Of a stretch of 64,000 nucleotides of DNA, positions 17,959 to 28,799 are shown in pieces. The notes below the pieces were generated by a model. The model was not told the DNA's origin, ran no database searches, and worked only from the letters and a program-made list of their open reading frames with translations. The stretch is from Strigamia acuminata. Taxonomy: Eukaryota > Arthropoda > Chilopoda > Geophilomorpha > Linotaeniidae. Location of the stretch: contig OX442321.1 in assembly GCA_949358305.1 (NCBI GenBank), positions 5,109,605-5,173,604 on the forward strand. The letters are read 5' to 3'. Numbering within the stretch: position 1 is the stretch's first letter; each line of letters begins with the position of its first letter. The position numbers and the translations under genes are program-made.

Positions 17959-18380
17959 AGGGTGTCCCAAAAATAACGCAAGATTTGAATTAGCCGCCAT
18001 TTGTGCAGTAAATTGTTGGCAACCCTGAAACAACAACGATTTTACAGTTGAAAGTTTAGGGTTTTATCTGCCGAAATTGGATTATATTGATGTGGCCAAT
18101 ATGTGGTTTCAACAAGACGGTGCCACATGCCATATTGCCATACAATCATGGAAACAATTCAATTACTGCATTAGACATCACCGGTTTCGGTGATCAGAAT
18201 TGGCCCCTTTTTCTTGCACCGTCTTGTTGAAACCACATATTGGCCACATCAATATAATCTAATTTCGGCAGATAAAACCCTAAACTTTTAGCTGTCAAAT
18301 CGTTGTTGTTTCAGGGTTGCCAACAATTTACTGCACAAATGGCGGTTAATTCAAATCTTGCGTTATTTTTGGGACACCCT
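17959..18380. mobile_element. Mariner/Tc1-type MITE with long inverted repeats and a transposase relic
   Basis: About 420 bp, with ends AGGGTGTCCCAAAAATAACG and the reverse complement, bounded by TA. The inverted repeats extend about 160 bp. Between them the plus strand still encodes MWFQQDGATCHIA (about 18100-18140), a hallmark of the catalytic region of IS630/Tc1/mariner transposases. It is an internally deleted copy that cannot move by itself. Confidence 0.85.
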
Positions 18381-18439
18381 CTAGTTTACCTGTACACGGG
18401 TCAATTTCCAAATTCGGGTAAGAATTTCGATTTTTTTAA

Positions 18440-18905
18440 AAGAAATGATGCAAATTTGTCATTTGCTGGAGCTTAAAAGTTTACTCATTCACGTGATGAT
18501 CGACGCGATCGACATTGTAACTGGGACAAATTTATCGAATTTATCGAATTTATCGAATTCAACTACAACGTTAGTAGTTGAATTGAGATTGGAAAAGAAC
18601 GAAAGAATTACAACTTTTGTTCAGAAAAATATCGATCAAATTTCAAGTATTGACGATTTAAATGCAAGTGACAGAATTGATTTCTTCGATTGATAAAACA
18701 TCATCTTGAAATGAAACACTGCACCATGTAAACAACAAAACGATTCATGTTTGACCTTGTCTCATTTATACGCAAAAGAAAAGATGGCTGTGAAATTATT
18801 GGAGGATTTCGACTTGAAATGTTTAGATAATAATTCTCTGCGGCGAGACACGTCGTACAACTCTCGAAACTTGTCTGTATAATGAAGCCGTAGCACGTTT
18901 GTAAA
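18440..18905 (+). pseudogene. Decayed BTB/BACK gene copy
   Basis: Several reading frames give recognisable pieces of the family: a BACK-like stretch (ERITTFVQKNIDQISSIDDL), then after a stop KLLEDFDLKCLDNNSL, and finally NEAVARL before the sequence switches to the BTB upstream repeat at about 18899. The BTB domain is absent and frames are broken. It is more diverged than the other copies, so it is an older duplicate. Confidence 0.65.
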
Positions 18906-19488
18906 ATCAATTGAAATGAATTTAATATGATGAAAATAGAGTAAAATAGTACGGAGTAATAAATAAAATTACGTTCTGAAATTACCATTATAAAATTATT
19001 TATTTCACTTATTATTGTTGCAATCTGAATATACATTTATTTACTTACCGACCTTATTTATTTCAGTCGTCTCTCACTAGTGGGTGGTTTAGGTACAATT
19101 CACACAGGAAGTTTGACAGATTTCTGCACAGAGTAAATAAATAATAACTTACCTATACCGGAGTATTCTACTCATTCATTTCCGACTGTCACTAATGGCG
19201 TACTTGCGGGAAATTCCGTTCAGAAATTTACATTACACAAAAAAATTATTTCATTTATTATTACGGCAATCTGAATAACTTTTATTTATGCACCTACCTG
19301 ATTGACGAGGTAGTATTTTAGTTTAGAGCACGGTGTGGTTTAGGTTCTCGGGTTTTAGACTAATTTTCAACAGTCAGCGCCATCTAGCGGAAAGAATTAA
19401 ATCCAAAACCAACTTGACTTTCTAGTTTTATTCATCAACCAGCAAACTTCCGAAGGAGTCGCGTGAATTTTCCAAGGTTTGTGTAACT
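18899..19488 (+). repeat. Upstream region and 5' exon of BTB gene 3 (copy of 12861-13450)
   Basis: Parallel to the region before BTB copy 1, including the first exon ending TTTTCCAAG at 19476 and the intron start GTTTGTGTAACT. The 11-kb LTR element begins at 19489, only 12 nt into the intron. Confidence 0.8.
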
Positions 19489-21208
19489 TATGACGGTCAC
19501 GGCCTTCTCCACTCGATATAACGACAATTTCGCCAATAGATGGCGCTGACGACCAAAAGTGGCAAATTCGAACAGAATTTCCAGTTTGATGTAAAATCAC
19601 ATAAAATGCAACTTTTATGTGATTTCAATGTAGAGAATCAACTTTATCTTTATTTATTGAAGTAAATATTGATATTAAACTGTTTTGTGACAACTCTTGT
19701 CAAGTTATCACAAAACTAGGTTTAGGGGATTAACTCACCCCTCTGCACCTGCTTCCAGCTCGGACCCCCCTTGGTTAAGTTGAAAGACTTAATCCAAAAG
19801 TGTTCCTCGCTATCCAGTTCCTGTCCTGACCTAGCAGAGAGCTATGGCCTGTGTATCCAGTTCCTGTTGACCACCTGGACTGGAAATGTGTCCTGAGTAT
19901 CCCATCACTCTGACCAGTGATTGGAGGGATTCAGGGGACCACTGCTCTCATTGGAGCAATGGTCAAGCTATTGTCCACCATGAGTATATATTTCCTTGCA
20001 ACAGGAAGTAACTCGCTCTTGACCAGATATTTGACTATATGTTTTCTTGAGCCCATTCTACTACTCCGGTTGTCATGTTGATTGCGCAGACACTTGCTTG
20101 TCTGTTGATTGCGCAGTCAATGCCCCTTATACTGCGGGCCTATGACAACCTACATACGGCGTACACTTGACGTGGAGATGGGTGATATGATGCCTCCATG
20201 TCCGGGTGCCCGATGACGGCTGTGTGGCCGTGAGGAGATCAGGTCGCGGCGATGAGTAGTAAGAATCCCGTCGGGCCGGATATAATTCAACAAGTGTTCC
20301 ACAAGGCCTGCCAGTTACAGTAAGCCACGGCTGCCGAACAGCGTGTCGAAAATGTAACATTAGGGTTGAAATAACTAAACTCGGAAAAGTTTAGTTAGAT
20401 TAAATCCCCAGCTAGTTTATGTCACAACTCAGCATTGTGCATAAACATGGATACTTCTTCCAGAACTGTACAAAACTGAAGACTAGCTACATTAGCATTT
20501 ACTTGCCAGTAAATGTGTAGCTAAATTGCCAACTTTATGTAAGCAGAATTATTACGAGTATTTACTGAATAAGTAATACTCTAATAAATACATCCATTAC
20601 ACGGAACCAGAAGTTATGATTGTAAACTCGCAACAGTTTACTCTCGTATGAAGAACCATTTGACGTATCACACCAATTATAAATGTCTTAAAACATTTAT
20701 AAGAGGTCAATTGGTAAATGGCTCTTACAAGCCATTTAAACCAATAACCGCCCCAAGTTTGTGGCGATGCAGATACCGTCAACCGGACGTCCTCGGATAC
20801 TAACCTTTTCATTACAGATTTGAACCAGACCCCGATGTACAACTAGGACCAAATAATCAACCGATTCAGACGACATCTTACTGACCCGATGAAGCCGACT
20901 TGATATTATCATAGCGCCGTTTAGGCGAATGTATGTATAGTTAATCTACCCATTTATACGGCCAATTGTCGGCATAGTTAATGTATAACCGTAGTTTATG
21001 CAAATTGATTAATATAATCACTTCACGGTGATTATATTTATATATCAATAAATATGTTATGTCTTGATAACCGCATGTGTCATTATTTTACCCAGTTCAC
21101 ACTTTAGGTTTGTTAACTTATCTCTCAACTACTAGAATTGATAGACTTGCTTGTTATGCCAAAATACACATTTTGAGCGGATAGCGTCATCGAAAGGTCA
21201 TCGTCACA
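19489..21208 (+). repeat. Left LTR of the 11-kb element
   Basis: 1720 bp, TATGACGGTCACGG... to ...GGTCATCGTCACA. The same length as the right LTR, and encodes the same two short frames. It has AATAAA near 21048, a possible polyadenylation signal, and GTATATATTTCC near 19983, a possible TATA region. Its ends are not the usual TG...CA at the 5' side. Confidence 0.92.
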
Positions 21209-21210
21209 CG

Positions 21211-21228
21211 TGGAGGTTCCACCGAGAT
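21211..21228 (+). other. Primer binding site, tRNA-Gln type
   Basis: TGGAGGTTCCACCGAGAT lies two bases after the left LTR. It is complementary to the tRNA-Gln 3' end as remembered for insects. Confidence 0.85.
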
Positions 21229-21239
21229 AGGTTGCAAGC

Positions 21240-21660
21240 TAAAAGTGAACTTAGGTAAAATTTTGAATTTTGACATTTTTGTTGTAATTTTTCTTTACCA
21301 AGAAAATTATGGCTGAGTTGTATTTTTTCTAACCAGAAAATTATGACTAAATGTCTGTGTTGTAAATTTTCTTGAAAAAGAAATTTATAACCGTTTTGTT
21401 CGTGTTGTGATTTTCTTTAACGAGAAAATTACGATTATTGATTTGTTTGTTGTATTTTCTCTCGAAAAAGAAAAATATAATTACAAATTTCACAGTGTTG
21501 TTAATATTTTAATCGAAATATTGATTGAACATTGTTTCCCGAGTCTAGTTGCATTTTCCTCACAAGAATGTGTAACAAGTAGACTACCGTACATTATTTA
21601 TTATTTCGCGAAAAATATAAATAAATGTGCCAGACGTTTGTTGGATCATTTCTTTTGAAT
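21240..21660 (+). repeat. Hairpin array, module 1 of the 11-kb element
   Basis: Consecutive short stem-loops of the form TTTTCTTNNNNAAGAAAA: near 21286-21310, 21325-21345, 21366-21388, 21411-21433, 21452-21478 and 21501-21526, each followed by similar linkers (ATAACC, GTTTTG). The stems are 7-10 bp with 3-6-nt loops. The same order recurs at 23970-24290 and 24370-24520. Confidence 0.75.
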
Positions 21661-22756
21661 AAAAAGTTTTGATTCTCGACAAACAAACAGAAGTTTCTAC
21701 AACTAGAAGAATTTACGATGCTGTCCATTGTCTAAGTTATTTCTAATCAAAATGCTTGAACTTTAACTTTTTGTACGAAAAGTTAACGACACTGGGATGG
21801 TAGTCTGAAGAGGTCATATTTTCTCACCAAAAATGTGACTAATGGTAGTATTTTGTGATTATTTCCCGAAAAAGAAATAAAAACAATTTTCTCTTTACAA
21901 AGAGACTGGAGATTGTCAAGCAGCTGTGGAGAATGGGCGATTTTGACTTGTCTTAAAAAACAGGTTAATCTTGCTGACAAGAATGGCAAAGTTCAAATTC
22001 TCGAAAAAGAATTTGGACCAAAACTCAGTGGGTGGCATATCCAGAAAAGGAAATGCATTGTTGGGTGATGAATGAGTGGCACACGTCAAATGTGTCATTT
22101 TTTTATTTGTCCAATCCCACTGAACGGATTAACCCCCAAAATTCATTTTTTGGGAAGTGTGAAGACCACTTGCATTCTTGCATCCACACTGACTGGACGT
22201 CTCTTGACCACCATTTTGGACCGTGACCACCTTGTTCGTTTGGACCATTTTGCATCCGAAAAAGCCGTAAAGTTAAGTGTAATTTTGTTAAAACATTGTA
22301 GTTTAAAGCGCACCTTCCTAAGCGCTAGTTTAGTATAAAAAGTGTATTTTCATTTTTGTAGTTTAAGTGTGTTTTGCCCACACCAAGTTTAAAGAATCAG
22401 TTGTACTATTCTTTCTCTAGTTTTAATTTAGGCGTGACTGTTTCTCCGCGCTAGTGTTGTATTAAAATCCTTCGTACTCCAATCTATTTTTTGGGCGTTA
22501 TTTTCTTGTTGTTTTTCGTGTACCCCACAGTACACGTTTTAACACCAAACCTATCGCCAATTTTTGTTGTTGTTCGATTTTGGCGGTTACGTACTAAACG
22601 GTACGTAATCTCACACCGAACCTATCGCCAATTTTTGTTGTTGTTCGATTTTGTCGGTTACGTACTAAACGGTACGTAATCTCACACCGAATCTATCGCC
22701 GATTTTTTTTTTTTTGAAGTTCACCCTGTATCTGTTAATTTTGAATAAAAATTACC
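21661..22756. other. Interior of 11-kb element without recognisable gene
   Basis: AT-rich with further small palindromes; includes a direct repeat of about 68 bp (near 22545-22690) with CCTATCGCCAATTTTTG and ACTAAACGGTACGTAATC. Frames are short and unlike any known retroelement protein. Confidence 0.6.
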
Positions 22757-23047
22757 ATGACACACCGACACGATTTGTTCGCGACGATGAATCAGGAGGA
22801 GGAGAACAGGTCTCACAACCCATTCACTCCACGCGTAGACGAACGCACGCTACGAGACGACGAAGAATTACAGGCGTATTGTTGCCATTTCAATTTGGAC
22901 ATACGATCCTTCAATTCGCTGGCCGAAACTAAGCAGTTCACGGCCCGTAACCAGCAACCCGGAAGTTCGTCAGATCGCTCCGCTCAGTCAGCGGACGGTT
23001 TGGAACTGAACCACGGAGGTATTAACGGAAGACCGCCAGCAACTTAG
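22757..23047 (+). CDS. Possible Gag-derived frame of the 11-kb element
   Basis: 96 residues, MTHRHDLFATMNQEEENR at the start, polar and proline-poor. Its base composition is clearly higher in GC than the surrounding interior, which hints at former coding. A second, overlapping-region frame of 155 residues (23078-23545) is S/R/P-rich and could be its continuation after a break. No zinc knuckle or capsid motif is visible. It may be a Gag remnant or simply an unconstrained frame. Confidence 0.3.
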   Translation: MTHRHDLFATMNQEEENRSHNPFTPRVDERTLRDDEELQAYCCHFNLDIRSFNSLAETKQFTARNQQPGSSSDRSAQSADGLELNHGGINGRPPAT

Positions 23048-23077
23048 AAGAAGTCGCGTGGGCCGCCACGCGCTCCA

Positions 23078-23545
23078 ATGCCATTACCCGTAGATAAATC
23101 GTCTTCACCGAGACGAGAACGAACTTCGGCGCCACGTGCATCGACTCCAAAGTCCCACGAGGCTCCGTCGACTGAACGTACGGATGTGCAGCAACCCCGA
23201 GTCGGTACACCGATCCGACAGGACCAACGAACTTCACCTGTAGCGAATAATTCGAGGGCAGAGTTGCGAAACTCCACTCCCGAACGACGTACGTATTCGA
23301 ATTCACCAAGACGGCTTGTTCCTCCACCTCCACCGGTGGTCGAACTATCGCTGATGTTTGAATTTGCACTGTTCATATTTAATTTTGAACAAAAATTATT
23401 ATGGCAAAACCGACGCGATTTATTCGAAGCAAGAAAACAAGGGGAAAAGAATTTATCTAACAATAAATCTAACCCTGAGCGTTTGGACATTGTAATAAGT
23501 GATCGCGAACGATTTGGAAGTTTTATGGTAGTCACTTCCAGTTAG
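23078..23545 (+). CDS. Basic, proline-rich frame of unknown function
   Basis: 155 residues with many SPRR, TSP and PPPP strings in the first 90 positions, then a hydrophobic/polar tail. The reverse strand also has an open frame (23044-23535), so openness alone is weak evidence. GC content exceeds that of the hairpin arrays on either side. Possibly the basic linker of a former Gag, as in the R/S/P-rich part of element A Gag. Not recognised. Confidence 0.25.
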   Translation: MPLPVDKSSSPRRERTSAPRASTPKSHEAPSTERTDVQQPRVGTPIRQDQRTSPVANNSRAELRNSTPERRTYSNSPRRLVPPPPPVVELSLMFEFALFIFNFEQKLLWQNRRDLFEARKQGEKNLSNNKSNPERLDIVISDRERFGSFMVVTSS

Positions 23546-23559
23546 ATGTGACACCATTT

Positions 23560-25780
23560 TTCAGCATCAAGAAAAAGCGAGATTGTAGAGTTTATTTTCC
23601 TACAAGAAAATAAACCTAATTAAACTGTATTTCCACAAATATTCCCTTGAGATATTTTTGCAAAAAATATTTTAAGAAAAATCAAGAAATAAGAATTCAA
23701 AGGTTACTTTTTTATACAAAAAATTTAACCATGGAACTTTGCAGCGGTTTTGTTACTTAATATTTTGGTAGAAATATTAATGTAGAATTCTCACTAGTTT
23801 ATAACTTCAAGAGTTATTTAGCCAGGGGAAAACCGTAAATTTGGAGTTAATAAATTTCAAAAGTTTAATTCTCGAAAAAGATTAAGCTAAGGAAATATTA
23901 CTCAGATGTTGGAAAATTATTTTTGAGGGCGTACTGTCGCCATTTTAGTTTAGACCGACGTTTTGTGTTTTAATTTTTCTCTAACAAGAAAATTATAACC
24001 AACGTTTTGATGTTTTAATTTTTCTTTAACAAGAAATTTAGAACCACTGTTTTGTTTGTTGTATTTTCTCTTTGACAAGAAAAATATGATGACAATTCAC
24101 CGTGTTGTTATTATTTCCATTCGAAATATTAATTAAACACTGCCACGAATTTATTCGTAACAACCGTCTAGTTGCATTTTTTGCACAAAAAATGTAATAA
24201 TTAGGCTACCGTACTTTATTTATTATTTTGCGAGAAATATAAATAAATTGAAGATTTTCTTGAGTCAATTTCTTTTGAATAAAAAGTTTGACTAAGAAAG
24301 CCAACTGAAGATTCTACAACTTGGATAGAAGTTGGAAAACTCATATTTGAGCATTTTGACATTTTGTGTTGTAATTTTTCTTTCGCGAGAAAATTATAAC
24401 CATTGTTTATTGTTGTATTTTCTCTTTTACAAGAAAAATATAACTACAACACCACTGTGTTATTATTATTTCTAATCGAAATATTAATCAAACTTCTTCC
24501 TGTCAAATTTATTCACATTAACTAAGACTTAACGTGAAATCAACTTTTTGGTAAGGTGGAGTTTTTCGAAGTTTGTGCTCTTTCTCCCTCTAGGAGCAAA
24601 CGATTTCACAAACTGGAGGAAATTCTTTTTACAAGAAAGTTGATACAAATTTGATTCTGGTTCAAAGTAGAGTTTTTTTTTTGAAGTTTGTACTCTTTCT
24701 CCCTCTAGGAGCAAACGACTCACAAACTAGAGGAAATTCTCTTTAAAACCAGGGAAATATAGCTGCCAGATCACCATGTTATTATTATTTCTAATCAAAA
24801 TAATAATTAACCATTGTTCCCGGAATTATTCGTATTGATTAGAAACTACCGTACTTTATTTATTATTTCGCAAGAAATAAAAGTAAAATTGAAGAGTCAT
24901 TTTTTTTTTTAATAAAAATTATTATGACGCACCGACAAGATTTGTTGGAAACAATGGAAACTTAGAGGGAACCCCAGCAAAGGGGGATGAATGACTAAGT
25001 TGACCCCAAAAGGTCACTTTTCATCCACCCAACCTTCAACCTTTTTATAATGTTTTCTCTCACAAGAAACATTTTAAGAATCAAAACAACGTTTTGTTAA
25101 TCAGGAATGTGATTAATAAAAATGTGGAAATAAGGTCTGACTTTAGTATTTCGACAGAAGTACTAAAGACAACAAAACGATAATTTTCTCCCGAAAATTT
25201 TGGGAATTAAATTTTTTATGTTTATTTTGTTGAAAATTAAACTAAGAAGTTTAACTGAGTTTCATTTTTGATATTTCTACAGAATCTGATAATTCTGAAG
25301 AAAAAGGGGGAAGGGGTAAAGAATGAAACTCTTTATAACCCTTTCTCAAAAAATTTGGAAATAAAGAGGTGTATATAAGAATGAAACTTTTTATAACACT
25401 TAAAATAAATCTACTGGAAATGAATTATGCTCTAGTTTCTCAAAAAATCTAGAAATAATTTTTCAGGTTTGCTTTTCTACTGAAAATCAGACTTACTTGT
25501 AAGCAAGTTGACAAGGTTTCTTTTTAATATTTCCAATAGAAATATTAGAAGTAACAAAAACAACAGCAAATTTTCTATCCATAAAGTTTGTTTGTCATCT
25601 TGCAAATGCCAGACAATGTGAAGAAATACAAACTCCCTGAGGACGCGAGAACAATTAACCGTCAGACAGACACCTACCGTCGCCTGAGGTGCAGTCATTC
25701 GAAGAATGGAGCAAAAGGGGGAAAAACTTCAACTGGACAGTTACATTTTCTCCTCCCAAGAAAACATCAAACTGCAAATT
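23560..25780 (+). repeat. Hairpin arrays, modules 2 onward
   Basis: AT-rich stretch with repeated stem-loops (TTTCTCTNNNAAGAAAAATAT, TTATTTCNNNGAAATATTAA) and repeated linkers (GTACTTTATTTATTATTTCG). A short start-like string ATGACGCACCGACAAGATTT at about 24924 echoes the start of the frame at 22757 but stops after 13 codons. No coding frame of note. Confidence 0.7.
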
Positions 25781-28325
25781 AGAAGATTTATTTCTTGTGT
25801 TTACTTTCTTTTCTGAGAAATAAACTAAGAAATTTGACCAGATTTCCTTTTAGTATTTTTAATCGAAAATATTAAAAGAAATGAAACAGCAATTTTCTCA
25901 CGAAAATTTGAAGATTAATTTCTTGTGTTTACTTTCTTTTACGAGAAATAAACTAAGAAATTTGACCAGGTTTCTTTTTAATATTTTTAATCGAAATATT
26001 AAAAGAAATGAAAACAGCAAATTTTCTTTTGAAAATTAGAAGATTAATTTCTTGTGTTTACTTTCTTTTATGAGAAATAAACTAAGAAATTTGACCAGGT
26101 TTCTTGTTAATATTTTTAATTGAAATATTAAAAGAAATGAAACAGCAAATTTTCTTTTGAAAATTAGAAGATTAATTTCTTGTGTTTACTTTCTTTTATG
26201 AGAAATAAACTAAGAAATTTGACCAGATTTCCTTTTAGTATTTTTAATCGAGAATATTAAAAGAAAGGAAACAGCAAATTTTCTTTTGAAAATTAGAAGA
26301 TTAATTTCTTGTGTTTACTTTCTTTTCTGAGAAATAAACTAAGAAATTTGACCAGATTTCCTTTTAGTATTTTTAATCGAAAATATTAAAAGAAATGAAA
26401 CAGCAAATTTTCTTTTGAAAATTAGAAGATTAATTTCTTGTGTTTACTTTCTTTTATGAGAAATAAACTAAGAAATTTGACCAGATTTCCTTTTAGTATT
26501 TTTAATCGAAAATATTAAAAGAAATGAAACAGCAATTTTCTCACGAAAATTTGAAGATTAATTTCTTGTGTTTACTTTCTTTTCTGAGAAATAAACTAAG
26601 AAATTTGACCAGATTTCCTTTTAGTATTTTTAATCGAAAATATTAAAAGAAATGAAACAGCAATTTTCTCACGAAAATTTGAAGATTAATTTCTTGTGTT
26701 TACTTTCTTTTACGAGAAATAAACTAAGAAATTTAACCAGGTTTCTTTTTAATATTTTTAATCGAAATATTAAAAGAAATGAAAACAGCAAATTTTCTTT
26801 TGAAAATTAGAAGATTAATTCCTTGTGTTTACTTTCTTTTATGAGAAATAAACTAAGAAATTTGACCAGGTTTCTTGTTAATATTTTTAATTGAAATATT
26901 AAAAGAAATGAAACAGCAAATTTTCTTTTGAAAATTTGAAGATTAATTTCTTGTGTTTACTTTCTTTTATGAGAAATAAACTAAGAAATTTGACCAGATT
27001 TCCTTTTAGTATTTTTAATCGAAAATATTAAAAGAAAGGAAACAGCAAATTTTCTTTTGAAAATTAGAAGATTAATTTCTTGTGTTTACTTTCTTTTCTG
27101 AGAAATAAACTAAGAAATTTGACCAGATTTCCTTTTAGTATTTTTAATCGAAAATATTAAAAGAAATGAAACAGCAATTTTCTCACGAAAATTTGAAGAT
27201 TAATTTCTTGTGTTTACTTTCTTTTATGAGAAATAAACTAAGAAATTTGACCAGATTTCCTTTTAGTATTTTTAATCGAAAATATTAAAAGAAAGGAAAC
27301 AGCAAATTTTCTTTTGAAAATTAGAAGATTAATTTCTTGTGTTTACTTTCTTTTCTGAGAAATAAACTAAGAAATTTGACCAGATTTCCTTTTAGTATTT
27401 TTAATCGAAAATATTAAAAGAAATGAAACAGCAATTTTCTCACGAAAATTTGAAGATTAATTTCTTGTGTTTACTTTCTTTTATGAGAAATAAACTAAGA
27501 AATTTGACCAGATTTCCTTTTAGTATTTTTAATCGAAAATATTAAAAGAAAGGAAACAGCAAATTTTCTTTTGAAAATTAGAAGATTAATTTCTTGTGTT
27601 TACTTTCTTTTCTGAGAAATAAACTAAGAAATTTGACCAGATTTCCTTTTAGTATTTTTAATCGAAAATATTAAAAGAAATGAAACAGCAATTTTCTCAC
27701 GAAAATTTGAAGATTAATTTCTTGTGTTTACTTTCTTTTATGAGAAATAAACTAAGAAATTTGACCAGGTTTCTTTTTAATATTTTTAATCGAAATATTA
27801 AAAGAAATGAAAACAGCAAATTTTCTTTTGAAAATTAGAAGATTAATTTCTTGTGTTTACTTTCTTTTATGAGAAATAAACTAAGAAATTTGACCAGGTT
27901 TCTTGTTAATATTTTTAATTGAAATATTAAAAGAAATGAAACAGCAAATTTTCTTTTGAAAATTAGAAGATTAATTTCTTGTGTTTACTTTCTTTTATGA
28001 GAAATAAACTAAGAAATTTGACCAGGTTCTTTTTAATATTTTTAATCGAAATATTAAAAGAAATGAAAACAGCAAATTTTCTTTTGAAAATTGGAAGATT
28101 AATTTCTTGTGTTTACTTTCTTTTCTGAGAAATAAACTAAGAAATTTGACCGGGTTTCTTGTTAATATTTTTAATTGAAATATTAAAAGAAATGAAACAG
28201 CAAATTTTCTTTTGAAAATTAGAAGATTAATTTCTTGTGTTTACTTTCTTTTCTGAGAAATAAACTAAGAAATTGGACCAGGTTTCTTTTTAATATTTTT
28301 AATCGAAATATTAAAAGAAATGAAA
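25781..28325 (+). repeat. Satellite-like array of ~128-bp units inside the 11-kb element
   Basis: About twenty head-to-tail units of roughly 125-132 bp, each containing TTAATTTCTTGTGTTTAC, GAGAAATAAACTAAG, TAGTATTTTTAATCGAAAAT and AAACAGCAATTTTC. Every unit holds three potential stem-loops. Two or three variant types alternate (CAATTTTCTCACG versus CAAATTTTCTTTTG), suggesting higher-order amplification of two- to four-unit blocks. Confidence 0.95.
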
Positions 28326-28787
28326 CATCCGTTTGAACACTTACTAATGATTGTAAAAAATTATTATTAATTTTTTTGAATGTCGACTTGATGATTGATC
28401 TCAAAGATTAAAACGGATTTTTGAACATTTATTAATAATCTTAAAATTATTAAGAATATTCTAAAGACGTGATTTAATTTATATTTTGTACAAAATATAT
28501 TATTAAATACTTTCGATGCCAGTTTTCACGATTGGTTGTTTTTCTGATTTTGTATAAATTCAGGAAAACAATTCATCTCCGAAGTCACCTGAACGGTTAA
28601 TGATTGAATAAATTATTAATGGTCAAAAATATAATTTGAAATGAATAATCCTCACTCTTTATTATATTTGCATTGTTAGATATCTTTTACAAGATACGTA
28701 ACGTTTGCTGATCCACAATGAACAGTGTCGTATATCGAGACGATTATCGGCGAAAATCACGTGTAATTATTTACATAATTCCAGTGA
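28326..28787. other. 3' interior of 11-kb element
   Basis: AT-rich, noncoding; small palindromes continue. Nothing else recognised. Confidence 0.6.
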
Positions 28788-28799
28788 TTAAGGGGGATG
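28788..28799 (+). other. Polypurine tract of the 11-kb element
   Basis: TTAAGGGGGATG directly precedes the right LTR; this is the expected site for plus-strand priming. Confidence 0.75.

Noticed and set aside
20127-20842. Two identical minus-strand frames in each LTR (77 and 81 residues; also at 29438 and 29908)
   Set aside because: They lie in LTR sequence and are the same in both copies only because the LTRs are the same. No known domain.
25781-28325. CRISPR-like regular repeat array
   Set aside because: Units are adjacent with no unique spacers, vary between subtypes and lie in an LTR element of an animal genome; it is satellite-like DNA.
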